The notes under the pieces: generated by a model | What the model saw: only the letters and a program-made list of their open reading frames with translations | Databases searched by the model: none | Told to the model about the DNA's origin: nothing | Made by a program: the position numbers and the translations under genes | DNA from: an uncultured Pelagibacteraceae bacterium | GTDB lineage: Bacteria; Pseudomonadota; Alphaproteobacteria; Pelagibacterales; Pelagibacteraceae | DNA: 64,000 nucleotides | Direction: 5' to 3' | NCBI GenBank assembly: GCA_902626645.1 | Contig: CACOGC010000001.1 | Span: forward strand, 120,001 to 184,000 | Shown: positions 45,340-54,947 of the stretch, one piece after another | Position numbering within the stretch: position 1 is the stretch's first letter | Layout of the letters: every line of letters begins with the position of its first letter

Positions 45340-46623
45340 TTATTTTCTCCTTATTCTTTTTTTTACAGATTGAGCATGTCCTGCTAACCCTTCGTAATTT
45401 GCAAGAGTTATAACTGATGGCCCAAGACTTTCAATACCCTTTTTTGATAAGTTTATGTAAGAAATTCTTTTATAAAATTCATTGACACTTATACCACTAG
45501 AATATTTTGCAGATCCATTAGTTGGCAATATATGATTTGATCCAATATTATAATCTGTCATTGCCATAACAGCATATTTTCCCAAGCATATTGAACCAGA
45601 ATTTTTAATTTTTGGTATGAAGGATTTGTAGTTTTTTACGTTCAATTCCAAGTGTTCAGGTGCAATTTTATTTACGATATTAATTATTTTACTATCTTTA
45701 GCAACATACATTAAAATTCCATTTCTCTTTAAACTTTTTTTTGCCACAGACTCTCTTGGAATACTTTTTAATTGTTTTGAAACTTCCATCTGGACTTTAC
45801 TAACTAGTTTTTGGTCTTTTGAAATCAATATACATTGCGCTTGAGGATCATGTTCTGCTTGACCAATTAAATCACTTGCAGCCCATTCAGGATTTGAGAA
45901 TTTATCACAAACAATAGTTATTTCAGAGGGCCCTGCAGTCATTCCTTCTATTCCAACATCTCCAAAAACTTCTTTTTTTGCGGCTGCTACATATGAATTC
46001 CCAGGTCCAACTATTTTATCAACTCTTTTAATTTTTTTTGTTCCATAAGAAACAGCTGCTATAGCAGATGGACCACCAATAGAGTAAATTTCTTTTATTT
46101 TACATTTTCTTGCTGCGTATAAAACAGCCGGATTTTGGTTTCCCTTGAAACCTGGGTTTATCATTACAATTCTTTTAACTCCCGCAACAATTGCTGGTAT
46201 AGCACTCATAAGCACACTTGATGGATAAGATACAAGTGAACCAGGAACATAAATTGCCACAGACTCTAATGGTAAATATTTATATTCAAGTTTATTTTTG
46301 AATTTATCTGTATACGAAATATTCTTAAATTTTTGCAAAGAATGAAATTTGTAAATTCGATTGTAGGCTGTGTCGATCGCTTTTTTTACCTTAGGATTTA
46401 ATGACTTTATTAACTTAGTAATTTTTTTGGAACTAGGAATAATTGTAGTATTTTGATTAAATTTCCTTTCATATTTAATTAATGCTTTATCACCATTCTT
46501 TTTTACGTCATTAATAATATTAGTCACAGAAACTTTGTCAGATTTTATACTTTTTCTCCTTTTAAACAGTAAATAATCCAAATTTTTATCAAAATTCTTA
46601 GTTTTACTATTTAGTATTTTCAT
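45340..46623 (-). CDS. hisD: Histidinol dehydrogenase
   Basis: HisD performs the last two oxidations to histidine, using NAD and zinc. The 427-residue protein has [33 protein letters not shown], the family signature region [34 protein letters not shown], and [16 protein letters not shown] with zinc-ligand His. [22 protein letters not shown] is also typical. It is separated from hisG/hisZ by cspA and tRNA-Phe. Confidence 0.97.
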   Translation of the reverse strand: MKILNSKTKNFDKNLDYLLFKRRKSIKSDKVSVTNIINDVKKNGDKALIKYERKFNQNTTIIPSSKKITKLIKSLNPKVKKAIDTAYNRIYKFHSLQKFKNISYTDKFKNKLEYKYLPLESVAIYVPGSLVSYPSSVLMSAIPAIVAGVKRIVMINPGFKGNQNPAVLYAARKCKIKEIYSIGGPSAIAAVSYGTKKIKRVDKIVGPGNSYVAAAKKEVFGDVGIEGMTAGPSEITIVCDKFSNPEWAASDLIGQAEHDPQAQCILISKDQKLVSKVQMEVSKQLKSIPRESVAKKSLKRNGILMYVAKDSKIINIVNKIAPEHLELNVKNYKSFIPKIKNSGSICLGKYAVMAMTDYNIGSNHILPTNGSAKYSSGISVNEFYKRISYINLSKKGIESLGPSVITLANYEGLAGHAQSVKKRIRRK

Positions 46624-46625
46624 AA

Positions 46626-47018
46626 TTATTTAATTTCGTTTTGATCCTCAAGCCGAGCTTCGATAGTTTCTGTCGTCAAAGCTATGTGAGCATTATTATT
46701 AAAAATAAGATTTATTTCATAATCATCATTATTTTTCAAATAATCAATTCCAATTAATTCTAAAACTAAATCTTTGTTTGATTGATTGATATTTTTTGAT
46801 CTTACTTTATCAACAAAATCAAATCTACAAATACTATTAATTTTCTTACCCTCTTGATCGGTTTCAATTTTAGTTCTTTCAATTGATAACAAAAAAACCT
46901 TATTAGATGCCAGATACTTTATATCTGTCACTTTAACTTTTGCGCCAGAGCTACAAGCAGAAATCATTTGTAGCCCCTCTTGATCATTCGCAATTATTTT
47001 TGCTAAATATTTACTCAT
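46626..47018 (-). CDS. DUF2948 family protein
   Basis: The 130-residue protein starts YLAKIIANDQEGLQMISACSSGAKVKVTDIKYLASNKVFLLSIER, the pattern I recall for DUF2948, a family found between murA and hisD in alphaproteobacteria. IALTTETIEARLEDQNE near the end also fits. There is no signal peptide or catalytic motif that I can name. It overlaps the murA stop by one base and ends two bases before hisD. Confidence 0.78.
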   Translation of the reverse strand: MSKYLAKIIANDQEGLQMISACSSGAKVKVTDIKYLASNKVFLLSIERTKIETDQEGKKINSICRFDFVDKVRSKNINQSNKDLVLELIGIDYLKNNDDYEINLIFNNNAHIALTTETIEARLEDQNEIK

Positions 47019-48277
47019 TATTTCAATCTTTTAATTTTAACACCAATTTTTTGTAATTTATTTTCAATATTTTCATATCCTCTCTCCAAGTGATAGACTC
47101 TTCCAACAATACTTTTACCATTCGCCACTATTGCGGCTAATACTAAAGCAACACTGGCTCTTAAGTCACTAGACATTAATTCAGCACCAATAAATTTGGT
47201 ATTGCCCTCAATCAATGCTTTATTATTTTGAATATTTATTTTCGCGCCTAGTCTTTGCAACTCAGCAACATGCATAAATCTATTCTCAAAAATACTTTCA
47301 GTTATAGAACTTTTCCCAATACTCTTGCACATTAATACCATTAATTGAGCTTGAAGATCTGTCGGAATACCTGGAAATTCTTTGGTTTTTATATTTTGAA
47401 TAGGTTTGATTTTGTCAGGTCCTTTTATAAAAATTTTGTTATCCGAAGTTTTAATCTTTGCCCCAACTTTTTTTAATAGTTCTATTTCGGTATTAATTAT
47501 TTTTGGGTCTAAATTTTTAATTTGTAGATTACCTTTAGCAAGCGTTGCCGCTACACAAAAAGTTCCCGCCTCTATTCTATCAGCCATAACAGAATGACTT
47601 GTTTGATTGAGAGAATTAACCCCTATGATGGTGCAGGTTCTTCCAGACCATTTTATATTTGCACCTGCTTGAATTAAGAATTTTGTTAAATCTTTAATCT
47701 CAGGTTCCACAGCACAATTTTTCAAAATTGTTTTGCCTCTAGCTAAACATGCAGCTATTATAGAATTTTCTGTAGCGCCTACACTAATTTTAGGAAACTT
47801 TATTTTTTTGCCTTTAAGTCTTCCATTTGATTTGGCTAAAATATAACCATCTCGTATTTTATATTCCATTCCTAACTTCTTTAATGCACTAAGGTGATAA
47901 TTTACAGGTCTCGCACCTATTAGACATCCACCAGGCAAAGATGTTTTAGATTTATAAAATTTAGAAATTAATGGACCTAACACTAATATTGAACCTCTCA
48001 TCGTTTTTACAAGTGAATAACTTGCAAAAGTTTTCATATTCTTTTTATTAATAATTTTTGCAGTTTTTTTGTCTTTAGATAAAATTATTTTTGACCCAAG
48101 AGATTTTAATAAATTAAGCATGGTATCTATATCTCTTACTCTAGGTAAATTTTTAATAATTACTGGTTTGTCAAATAATAAAGTTGCTGCAAGAATTGGT
48201 AGAGAAGCATTTTTAGAACCTGAAATCGAGACTTTACCCTTGATTTTACAAGGACCATTGATCAGAAATTTATCCAT
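47018..48277 (-). CDS. murA: UDP-N-acetylglucosamine 1-carboxyvinyltransferase
   Basis: MurA starts peptidoglycan synthesis by transferring enolpyruvate from PEP. The 419-residue protein has ISGSKNASLPILAATLL at the start, the catalytic Cys loop SLPGGCLIGARPVNYH near residue 118, and ADRIEAGTFCVAATLAKG. KTKEFPGIPTDLQAQLMVLM and SDLRASVALVLAAI complete the family set. The Cys form is normally fosfomycin-sensitive. It follows dcd by three bases. Confidence 0.97.
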   Translation of the reverse strand: MDKFLINGPCKIKGKVSISGSKNASLPILAATLLFDKPVIIKNLPRVRDIDTMLNLLKSLGSKIILSKDKKTAKIINKKNMKTFASYSLVKTMRGSILVLGPLISKFYKSKTSLPGGCLIGARPVNYHLSALKKLGMEYKIRDGYILAKSNGRLKGKKIKFPKISVGATENSIIAACLARGKTILKNCAVEPEIKDLTKFLIQAGANIKWSGRTCTIIGVNSLNQTSHSVMADRIEAGTFCVAATLAKGNLQIKNLDPKIINTEIELLKKVGAKIKTSDNKIFIKGPDKIKPIQNIKTKEFPGIPTDLQAQLMVLMCKSIGKSSITESIFENRFMHVAELQRLGAKINIQNNKALIEGNTKFIGAELMSSDLRASVALVLAAIVANGKSIVGRVYHLERGYENIENKLQKIGVKIKRLK

Positions 48278-48280
48278 AAA

Positions 48281-48841
48281 TTACTTTTTTATTTTAGCAA
48301 CCTGTATGGTGGTTTGTCCCTGATATTTACCGTTTTTTGATTTATATGTTGTTTCTGGCTGTGTATCTGATTTAAAAAATAAAAATTGAGCAATACCCTC
48401 ATTTGAATAAATCTTTGCAGGATTAGGAGTAGTGTTGCTTAATTCGATTACAATATTACCTTCAAATTCATTTTCAATTGGCGTTACATTACAAATAATT
48501 CCTGTTCTCGCATAAGTACTTTTTCCAACACAAATACAAAGAACATCTTTTGGTATTCTAAAATATTCAATGGTCTTAGCCAATACAAATGAATTTGGTG
48601 GAATTATACAATAAGGCCCCTTTCGCTCTATAAAGTTTTCATCAGAAAAGTTTTTTGGATCCACTAGCGAACTATTGACATTTGTAAATATTCTGTACTC
48701 ATCAGAAATTCTGACATCGTAACCCATGCTACTTAGTCCATATGATATTTTCCCCTCAGAGACTTGATGATCCAAAAATGGTTCGATCATCTTATGCTCT
48801 TTACACATTTTTTTTATCCAAGAGTCTGGCTGAATGGACAT
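48281..48841 (-). CDS. dcd: dCTP deaminase
   Basis: Dcd deaminates dCTP to dUTP, feeding thymidylate synthesis. The 186-residue protein has the family motifs [75 protein letters not shown]-type core (shown in part) and the C-terminal [13 protein letters not shown], which closes over the nucleotide. It heads the dcd-murA-DUF2948-hisD-infA string. Confidence 0.96.
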   Translation of the reverse strand: MSIQPDSWIKKMCKEHKMIEPFLDHQVSEGKISYGLSSMGYDVRISDEYRIFTNVNSSLVDPKNFSDENFIERKGPYCIIPPNSFVLAKTIEYFRIPKDVLCICVGKSTYARTGIICNVTPIENEFEGNIVIELSNTTPNPAKIYSNEGIAQFLFFKSDTQPETTYKSKNGKYQGQTTIQVAKIKK

Positions 48842-48897
48842 TATTTTGTTTTCTTTTTATTTTTTTTTTGAAATATTTTTCTCTTTTTTAAATTTTT

Positions 48898-48920
48898 CCT
48901 AAGCGCAATGCTTAGGCGCT
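48898..48920. other. Hairpin with two mutually exclusive stems upstream of dcd
   Basis: CCTAAGC-GCAAT-GCTTAGG forms a 7-bp stem. The overlapping AGCGC-AATGCTTAG-GCGCT forms a different 5-bp stem. It lies 57 bases before the dcd start and 18 bases after the small basic gene on the minus strand. On the minus strand it is followed by A-rich, not T-rich, sequence, so it is not a normal terminator for that gene. It could protect an mRNA end or act in the dcd leader. Confidence 0.4.
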
Positions 48921-48938
48921 CATTTTTATTTTTAGTAA

Positions 48939-49139
48939 TCATTCTTTATTTGGATTGGTAAGGAAATCTAAAGTTATTGGTTTAGATGCATCTAAAGCTT
49001 TATCCTTATTATCATCTTTTTTAGGGCCTTCTTTTGCTAATCTTTTTGCTTTTTTTTCAGCAAGTTTTTTCTCTCTTTTCGCTTGCTTTTCCATAAGCTT
49101 GGCACTTTTGGTTGATTTATAATCGTAATGAATACCCAT
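48939..49139 (-). CDS. Small lysine-rich hypothetical protein
   Basis: I do not recognise this 66-residue protein. It begins MGIHYDYKSTKSAKLMEK, has a long Lys/Ala/Glu helix (KQAKREKKLAEKKAKRLAKEG), then an acidic-polar linker and the end SKPITLDFLTNPNKE. The central part would form a charged single helix or coiled coil. It is upstream of dcd on the same strand and divergent from tRNA-Thr. Its ordered N- and C-terminal ends favour a real gene. Confidence 0.6.
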   Translation of the reverse strand: MGIHYDYKSTKSAKLMEKQAKREKKLAEKKAKRLAKEGPKKDDNKDKALDASKPITLDFLTNPNKE

Positions 49140-49239
49140 AAAATTTCCTTGGTAAGATATAAATCATATTAATCAAAAAATTAAGGCAATAATTTGGAAA
49201 AAATGCTCTATTATCAATAAAAATAGAATTGATCCAAAC

Positions 49240-49313
49240 GCTCCTATAGTTAAATGGCATAACGTGTCCATGGTAAGGATAAATTCCAAGTTCGATTCTT
49301 GGTGGGAGCACCA
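49240..49313 (+). tRNA. tRNA-Thr(GGT)
   Basis: A 74-base cloverleaf with encoded CCA: acceptor GCTCCTA/TGGGAGC, D-stem GTTA/TAAC with AATGGCA loop, anticodon arm TGTCC-ATGGTAA-GGATA with GGT anticodon, variable AATT, T-arm CCAAG-TTCGATT-CTTGG. It reads ACC and ACU codons. The gene ends one base before the stop of the convergent TVP38-like gene. The track ORF 49117-49314 covers it and is rejected. Confidence 0.95.
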
Positions 49314-50039
49314 CTAATTTTTATAAAAAGACTTTCTAAGAAAAATTGTAATCAAAACTAAACTAAAAAAGGCTAAAATTGGAATATATATTTCAGGTGA
49401 AAAAATTATATCTGTAATTTTAGGAACTTGTGAATTTTGTTCTATTACTTTTTCCAAACCACTACCTAAAGAAACAGCTAAAAAAATTTGAGGTATAATT
49501 CCTATTAATGATGCGAAAAAAAAATTTTTTATCCTAACATCAAAAATTGTAGGCAAAATACAACTAAGTTGCCAAGGTATTCCTCCAATAAATCTATATA
49601 TTAAAAGATAATAAAATTCAGACTTTTTAAATTTTCTCTCTAGATTTTGATATCTATTTAAAAATTTATCTCTAATTAGATCTTTTAAAAAATAATTTCC
49701 AAAAATATAAAGAAATGTTGCACCAACACTCATACCTATGACCACAATTATAGTACCTAACCATTTGCCAAAAATGAATCCTCCCAATAATGCAATTGGA
49801 GAACCAAAACCTAAAAATGGAAAAACCCATAATATTGTGAAAATTAGAAAAATTACGGATATTAAAAACAAATTAGAATTTTTTAATTTTAAAAAATACA
49901 ATCTGTTTTCTTTAATGAAGTCATAAGAAGTTATTTCTTGGATACTAAATTTTGAAAAAAACAATAATACAAATATAGTAAGTAAAACTAAGTATGATAA
50001 ACCTATTATTATTTTAGTTTTCTTAGCTTTTTCCATCAT
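49314..50039 (-). CDS. TVP38/TMEM64 (DedA-like, SNARE-associated) membrane protein
   Basis: The 241-residue protein has a membrane helix at about residues 10-29, another at 57-75, and the family core FGSPIALLGGFIFGKWLGTIIVVIGMSVGATFLYIFGNYF, then YLLIYRFIGGIPWQLSCILPTIFDVRIKNFFFASLIGIIP, plus a final helix near 215-233. The two re-entrant segments with RFIGGIPW are typical of this superfamily, which is linked to lipid scrambling or transport. Start M2 is equally possible. It is divergent from rpmH. Confidence 0.88.
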   Translation of the reverse strand: MMEKAKKTKIIIGLSYLVLLTIFVLLFFSKFSIQEITSYDFIKENRLYFLKLKNSNLFLISVIFLIFTILWVFPFLGFGSPIALLGGFIFGKWLGTIIVVIGMSVGATFLYIFGNYFLKDLIRDKFLNRYQNLERKFKKSEFYYLLIYRFIGGIPWQLSCILPTIFDVRIKNFFFASLIGIIPQIFLAVSLGSGLEKVIEQNSQVPKITDIIFSPEIYIPILAFFSLVLITIFLRKSFYKN

Positions 50040-50066
50040 GGTTCATGGTATTTATAAATCTTCTAT

Positions 50067-50095
50067 TTGCTATTTATATATTTAATTATTATAAA
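50067..50095 (+). promoter_or_regulatory. Probable rpmH promoter
   Basis: TTGCTA (50067-50072), 17-base spacer, TATAAA (50090-50095), facing rpmH. The start would fall about 25 bases before the ATG. Inferred from sequence. Confidence 0.45.
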
Positions 50096-50127
50096 GGGCG
50101 AAATTTTATATAAATTTAACCACTTTT

Positions 50128-50289
50128 ATGAAAAGAACATATCAACCATCTAGGAAAAAAAGAAGCCGAACCCATGGTTTTAGATCAAAAATGAAAACCA
50201 AGGGAGGTAGAAAACTTTTGAAAAGAAGAAGAGCTAGAGGAAGAAAAAATTTAACAGTATCCTCCACTGTTAGAAGAAGAAGAAAATAA
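50128..50289 (+). CDS. rpmH: Large-subunit ribosomal protein L34
   Basis: This gene is too AT/Lys-rich and short for the track but clear by eye: ATG at 50128, TAA at 50287-50289, 53 residues. It begins [20 protein letters not shown] and continues [24 protein letters not shown], the full L34 pattern. It has about seven extra C-terminal residues (STVRRRRK) compared with the usual 44-46. It heads rpmH-rnpA-yidD-yidC. Confidence 0.97.
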   Translation: MKRTYQPSRKKRSRTHGFRSKMKTKGGRKLLKRRRARGRKNLTVSSTVRRRRK

Positions 50290-50299
50290 AGCCAGCTTA

Positions 50300-50641
50300 A
50301 TGAAAAGCAAAATTGTTGCTCTTTCAAAGAATGAAGACTTTAAAACTTTGCTCAAAAAGAAAAAAGTATCAAACAGATATGTAACAATTTTTTTTGGTAA
50401 TATTGATAAAAAAAATAATCAAAAACTTAATATTTCTTTTGTAACTAAGAAGAAGATAGGGAATGCTGTAAAGAGAAACAAAATAAAGAGAAGACTAAGG
50501 AATATTATGAATGACGCTGTTAAAGAAATATCTCTAAAATATCACTATTCATATCTTGTTATTGCTAAGTCAACTATGCTAAATAATGAATTTAAAATTA
50601 TAAAAGAAACCTTATTTCAGGATTTTAAAAAAATTAAATAA
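50300..50641 (+). CDS. rnpA: Ribonuclease P protein component
   Basis: RnpA binds the RNase P RNA and helps cut tRNA 5' leaders. The 113-residue protein is diverged but has the family core [24 protein letters not shown] (RNR motif) and YSYLVIAKS near the end. The position between rpmH and yidD is near universal. The start lies 10 bases after the rpmH stop, and the stop overlaps the yidD ATG by one base. Confidence 0.95.
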   Translation: MKSKIVALSKNEDFKTLLKKKKVSNRYVTIFFGNIDKKNNQKLNISFVTKKKIGNAVKRNKIKRRLRNIMNDAVKEISLKYHYSYLVIAKSTMLNNEFKIIKETLFQDFKKIK

Positions 50642-50880
50642 TGAATATTTTTACAATTATATTTATAAAATTAATTCAGGGTTACAAATACCTAATAAGT
50701 CCATTACTTGGTAACTCTTGTAGGTACTTTCCATCTTGTTCTGATTATAGCATTGAAGCATTAAAAACTTATGGTTTTTTTAAGGGTGGATATTTAAGTT
50801 TAAAAAGAATTCTTTCATGCCACCCTTTTAAAGAAGGTGGAATTGATCCTGTAAAAAAAGAAATAAAATTTAAAAAATAA
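50641..50880 (+). CDS. yidD: Membrane protein insertion efficiency factor YidD
   Basis: The 79-residue protein has the family pattern [41 protein letters not shown], with the conserved Cys-rich YFPSCSDY, then [19 protein letters not shown]. It assists YidC-dependent insertion. It shares TAATG junctions with both rnpA and yidC, so translation is coupled. Confidence 0.96.
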   Translation: MNIFTIIFIKLIQGYKYLISPLLGNSCRYFPSCSDYSIEALKTYGFFKGGYLSLKRILSCHPFKEGGIDPVKKEIKFKK

Positions 50881-52559
50881 TGGACTCTAAAAATACAATA
50901 GCAGCTATAGCTTTATCATCTGCTGTAATTGTTTTATGGGCATTATTCTTTGTACCAGAAAAATCAACAATGGATCAAAAAATTGTTGAAAAAGAAAAAA
51001 TTGAACAAAGAGGTGATGCACCAAGTTTAGAGCAAAAGGAAACTCAAGTTACAATTTCACGAGATGATGCATTAAAACAAAGCGAAAGAATTCAATTTGA
51101 AAATGATAATATTATGGGTTCAATATCATTAAAAGGTGCATCAATAGATGATTTAACTTTCAAAAATTATAAAGTAACCCTTGATAATGAACAAAGAGTA
51201 ACTTTACTAGGACCTCGAAATATTAAGGAAGGATATCTAATAGATAGTGGTTTTGTTACTTCTGATAAAAATGTTGATGTTCCTAACTCAGATACAATTT
51301 GGTCGATAGAAGGTAATAACAAACTCACAGACGGGTCTCCAATAAAACTATCGTGGTCCAACGAACAGGGGCTAAAATTTGAAAAAACAATATCATTAGA
51401 TGGTAAATACCTTTTTACTGTTAAACAAAAGATAATTAATGAGAGTAATAATAAATATGATTTTTACTCATATGGACAAATAATAAGAAATGAAATTCCA
51501 GAAATAATTGATTTTTTAATTCTTCATGAAGGTCTCATTGCAACTTTAGATGATGAGTTAATAGAAGAGGATTATGATGATATTCAAGAAAAGAAGTTTA
51601 CTAAAGTAGCAAATAAAGGGTGGTTAGGGATAAGTGATAAATATTGGATTACTTCTTTAATACCACCAAAAGATAAAGAGTTTAAAACAACATTCGACTA
51701 TAAAAATAAATTTAGAGCAAATTTTATTTCTACAGATCCTTTGGCATTAAATGAAAAAAGTTCAATCGAAGAGGAATTACAAATTATTGTTGCTGCAAAA
51801 AGAGTGGATGTGATAGACGGATATGCTGAAAAACTCAACATAGATAAATTTGATTTAGTTATTGATTGGGGATTTTTATACTTCATAACCAAGCCTCTAT
51901 TTTATGGAATTGATTATTTCTTTAAACTACTTGGAAACTATGGTTTAGCAATTATAGCTATCACTATTTGTATTCGTTTAGTTTTTTTCCCATTAGCTAA
52001 CTTTTCATTTAAAAGCATGGCAAAAATGAAAGTTCTTCAACCAGAAATGGTTCGTCTAAAAGAGTTGTATAAAAATGATAAAATGAAACTCCAACAAGAA
52101 ATGATGGCTCTTTACAAAAAAGAAAAAGTAAACCCAATGTCAGGTTGTTTGCCAATTCTTGTTCAAATACCTGTATTTTTCGCATTATATAAAGTTTTGT
52201 TTGTCACTATTGAAATGAGACAAATGCCATTCTATGGATGGATTCATGATTTAAGTGAGAGAGATCCTACAAGTATATTTAATATTTTTGGTTTATTGCC
52301 CTACGACGTTCCAAGTTTCTTGGTTATCGGAGCTTGGCCAGTAGCAATGGGAGTTTCGATGTGGGTGCAACAAAAATTAAATCCCGCACCTACTGATCCA
52401 ATGCAGGCTAAAATTTTTGCTTTCTTCCCGCTTTTCTTAACTGTAATACTCGCACCATTCCCGAGTGGGTTAGTTATTTACTGGACTGTAAATAATATTT
52501 TAACAATGGCTCAGCAAGTATTTATTATGAGAAGAACAACAGTCAAAACGACAACCTAA
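50880..52559 (+). CDS. yidC: Membrane protein insertase YidC
   Basis: YidC inserts and folds inner-membrane proteins, alone or with SecYEG. The 559-residue protein has an N-terminal membrane helix (about residues 7-25), a large periplasmic domain to about residue 330, and the conserved five-helix region with FPLANFSFKSMAKMKVLQPEM, MALYKKEKVNPMSGCLPILVQIPVFFALYKVL and FPSGLVIYWTVNNILTMAQQ. It closes the rpmH-rnpA-yidD unit. The engB gene often found next is absent and argB follows. Confidence 0.97.
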   Translation: MDSKNTIAAIALSSAVIVLWALFFVPEKSTMDQKIVEKEKIEQRGDAPSLEQKETQVTISRDDALKQSERIQFENDNIMGSISLKGASIDDLTFKNYKVTLDNEQRVTLLGPRNIKEGYLIDSGFVTSDKNVDVPNSDTIWSIEGNNKLTDGSPIKLSWSNEQGLKFEKTISLDGKYLFTVKQKIINESNNKYDFYSYGQIIRNEIPEIIDFLILHEGLIATLDDELIEEDYDDIQEKKFTKVANKGWLGISDKYWITSLIPPKDKEFKTTFDYKNKFRANFISTDPLALNEKSSIEEELQIIVAAKRVDVIDGYAEKLNIDKFDLVIDWGFLYFITKPLFYGIDYFFKLLGNYGLAIIAITICIRLVFFPLANFSFKSMAKMKVLQPEMVRLKELYKNDKMKLQQEMMALYKKEKVNPMSGCLPILVQIPVFFALYKVLFVTIEMRQMPFYGWIHDLSERDPTSIFNIFGLLPYDVPSFLVIGAWPVAMGVSMWVQQKLNPAPTDPMQAKIFAFFPLFLTVILAPFPSGLVIYWTVNNILTMAQQVFIMRRTTVKTTT

Positions 52560-52580
52560 ATTTTAATTTAAAATAAATTA

Positions 52581-53429
52581 ATGGACTTAAAAAAAATTCT
52601 TCCTGAAAACGGGCCCCCAATAAACGAGGTTAATAAATACATAGAAAAATATAAAAATGACTTGATTGTCATTAAATATGGAGGAAATGTTTTAATTGAT
52701 AGAAATATCTTTGATAATTTTATTACTGATTTAAGTATCTTAAATGAATTAGGTCTTTCAGTTATTGTAGTTCATGGTGGAGGTCCAAGGATCAAGAGAG
52801 AATTGGATAAATCTAATATTCAATCAAAATTTATAAGAGGGTTAAGAGTCACTGATGAAAAAATTATAAACATTGTTGAGTCAGTCTTAATAGATTTTAA
52901 CAATGATATTGTTAGCTCTTTGAACAAAAAAAATACAAAAGCGGTCTCCATCCACACTAAAAAAGATAATATTATTGAGGTCGTACCAGAGGCAAAAGAA
53001 CTAGGTTTTGTTGGTCTACCAAATAAGATTAATAACGATATTTTATTGGATATAATTCGACAAAATAAAATACCGATTATTTCACCACTAGGCTTAGATA
53101 AGAACAATCAAACACATAATATTAATGGTGATACTGCGGCAATGGCTGTAGCCAAATCTGTCAAATCAAGGAGATTACTATTGATGACAAATGTTGATGG
53201 TGTTTTAAATAAAGAAAAAAAACTTATAGATGAAATATCCTCATCCGAAATATTAGAGATGGTAAAAGATGAGACAATCACTGAAGGAATGATACCCAAA
53301 ATAAATGCTTGTCTAGATGCTGTTAATAATGGAGTTACAGCAGCAGGTATAATTAATGGTACAAAACAACATTCTTGTTTATGGGAAATTTTCTCAGACA
53401 AGGGATCAGGTACATTAATAAGAAAATGA
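52581..53429 (+). CDS. argB: Acetylglutamate kinase
   Basis: ArgB phosphorylates N-acetylglutamate and is the usual arginine-controlled step. The 282-residue protein has VIKYGGNVLID (residues 31-41), VVHGGGPRIKRELDK, INGDTAAMAVAKS and TNVDGVLN, with GMIPKINACLDAVNNGV at the C-terminal side. Length fits the hexameric, arginine-inhibited type. Its TGA overlaps the ATG of the HAD gene. Confidence 0.97.
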   Translation: MDLKKILPENGPPINEVNKYIEKYKNDLIVIKYGGNVLIDRNIFDNFITDLSILNELGLSVIVVHGGGPRIKRELDKSNIQSKFIRGLRVTDEKIINIVESVLIDFNNDIVSSLNKKNTKAVSIHTKKDNIIEVVPEAKELGFVGLPNKINNDILLDIIRQNKIPIISPLGLDKNNQTHNINGDTAAMAVAKSVKSRRLLLMTNVDGVLNKEKKLIDEISSSEILEMVKDETITEGMIPKINACLDAVNNGVTAAGIINGTKQHSCLWEIFSDKGSGTLIRK

Positions 53430-54115
53430 ACTTAAAAGAAAAAAAATATTTGCTACTTGATCTTGATGGTGTTTGTTATGGAAAGCATAATAACTATTCT
53501 TTAGAGCGTGTATTTGGTCAAGTTTCAAAGAGGATGACACAATTTATATCTGAAAAGCTTAAAATTGGTAAAGATAAAGCTAAAGAATTACAAACAAATT
53601 ATTTCTATAAATATAATACATCATTAAGAGGATTAATGGTCCATAATGGAATATCACCAGATGAATTTTTATCTTACGTCCATGAAATTGATTTATCATT
53701 TATGAAAGAAGATAAAATTATGAGAAATGAGCTTAAACAATTAGATATGGAAAAATTTATCTTCACTAATGGTAGTGCTGAACATGCTGCTAATATTTTA
53801 ACTCACTTGGGTGTGTATGATTTGTTTGGAAGAGATAAGGTTTTTGATATTAAAGACGCTGGTTATGTACCTAAACCAGAAGCAGAAACCTTCGACTTAA
53901 TGGTAAAAAAATTTGGTATAAATCCAAAAGAGACTATCTACATTGAAGATATAGCTAAAAATTTAAGTATAGGTCACGAACGAGGCTGTACAACTGTTTG
54001 GTTAATTAATGATGAGCATTTTGGAAAAATGGATGCAGACAAAGATTTTATTTCACACAAAATTGAAAATCTGTCTTTATTTCTAAAAGAAATAAGGCTA
54101 TTAAAAAGTAATTAA
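53426..54115 (+). CDS. HAD-superfamily hydrolase (pyrimidine 5'-nucleotidase-like)
   Basis: The start at 53426 ([16 protein letters not shown]), overlapping the argB stop by four bases (ATGA), is preferred to the track's 53375. The 229-residue protein has HAD motif [11 protein letters not shown], motif [11 protein letters not shown] and motifs [16 protein letters not shown]...IYIEDIAKN. The pattern matches the SDT1-like pyrimidine nucleotidase group seen beside argB or dapD in alphaproteobacteria. The substrate is not known from sequence. Confidence 0.88.
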   Translation: MNLKEKKYLLLDLDGVCYGKHNNYSLERVFGQVSKRMTQFISEKLKIGKDKAKELQTNYFYKYNTSLRGLMVHNGISPDEFLSYVHEIDLSFMKEDKIMRNELKQLDMEKFIFTNGSAEHAANILTHLGVYDLFGRDKVFDIKDAGYVPKPEAETFDLMVKKFGINPKETIYIEDIAKNLSIGHERGCTTVWLINDEHFGKMDADKDFISHKIENLSLFLKEIRLLKSN

Positions 54116-54117
54116 TT

Positions 54118-54945
54118 ATGTCTTTAGAAAAAATAATCAATGATGCTTGGGAAAATAAAGATCAGGTAAACCAAAATTCTGATCAAAATTTAAAAGATGC
54201 TATTAACCAAGTTATTGCTGATTTAGATAGTGGTAAATCAAGAGTTGCTGAGAAAATAAATGGAGAATGGGTAACTCATCAGCACCTTAAGAAAGCTATA
54301 ATGTTAAGTTTTAGAATTTACCCAATGGAAAATTTAAATGGTCCTTATAGTAGTTGGTATGATAAATCACATTTATTAAAAGGTAAAACTGCAGGATGGA
54401 CCAAAGCTGATCATGAAAAAGCAGGTTTTAGAATGGTTCCGAACTCACCAGTAAGAAAAGGTTCATTTGTCGGAAAAAACGCTGTTCTTATGCCATGTTA
54501 TGTAAACATTGGAGCATATATTGACGAAGGAACGATGATAGATACTTTTGCAAGAGCTGGTAGTTGTTGTCAGATAGGTAAGAATTGCCATATTTCTGCA
54601 GGTTCGGGTGTTGGTGGAGTTCTAGAGCCCGCGCAAGCTTTACCAACAATCATAGAGGATAATGTATTTCTTGGAGCGATGTCAGAGGTAGTTGAAGGCG
54701 TAATTGTTGGAGAGGGTTCAGTTTTAAGTATGGGTATGTATATTGGTCAATCAACTAAAATAGTTGAAAGGAAAACTGGGAAAATTACTTATGGTAAAAT
54801 ACCACCTTATTCAGTTGTAGTTCCAGGCTCGTTGCCTGATAAAAATAATTCTTCTGCACCCTCCTTGTATTGTGCAGTAATAATTAAACAAGTTGATGAA
54901 AAAACAAGATCTAAAACTTCTATTAACGACCTCTTAAGAGACTAA
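54118..54945 (+). CDS. dapD: Tetrahydrodipicolinate N-succinyltransferase
   Basis: DapD succinylates tetrahydrodipicolinate in lysine/DAP synthesis. The 275-residue protein has an N-terminal helical domain ([14 protein letters not shown]) and left-handed beta-helix repeats: [52 protein letters not shown] and [17 protein letters not shown]. It starts two bases after the HAD gene and two bases before dapE, placing two successive enzymes together. Confidence 0.97.
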   Translation: MSLEKIINDAWENKDQVNQNSDQNLKDAINQVIADLDSGKSRVAEKINGEWVTHQHLKKAIMLSFRIYPMENLNGPYSSWYDKSHLLKGKTAGWTKADHEKAGFRMVPNSPVRKGSFVGKNAVLMPCYVNIGAYIDEGTMIDTFARAGSCCQIGKNCHISAGSGVGGVLEPAQALPTIIEDNVFLGAMSEVVEGVIVGEGSVLSMGMYIGQSTKIVERKTGKITYGKIPPYSVVVPGSLPDKNNSSAPSLYCAVIIKQVDEKTRSKTSINDLLRD

Positions 54946-54947
54946 AA

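Noticed and set aside
49117-49314. 65-residue minus-strand ORF
   Set aside because: It is antisense to the whole of tRNA-Thr(GGT).
53375-53425. HAD hydrolase start at 53375
   Set aside because: It overlaps argB by 55 bases. The ATGA junction at 53426 gives the normal start before the first Asp motif.
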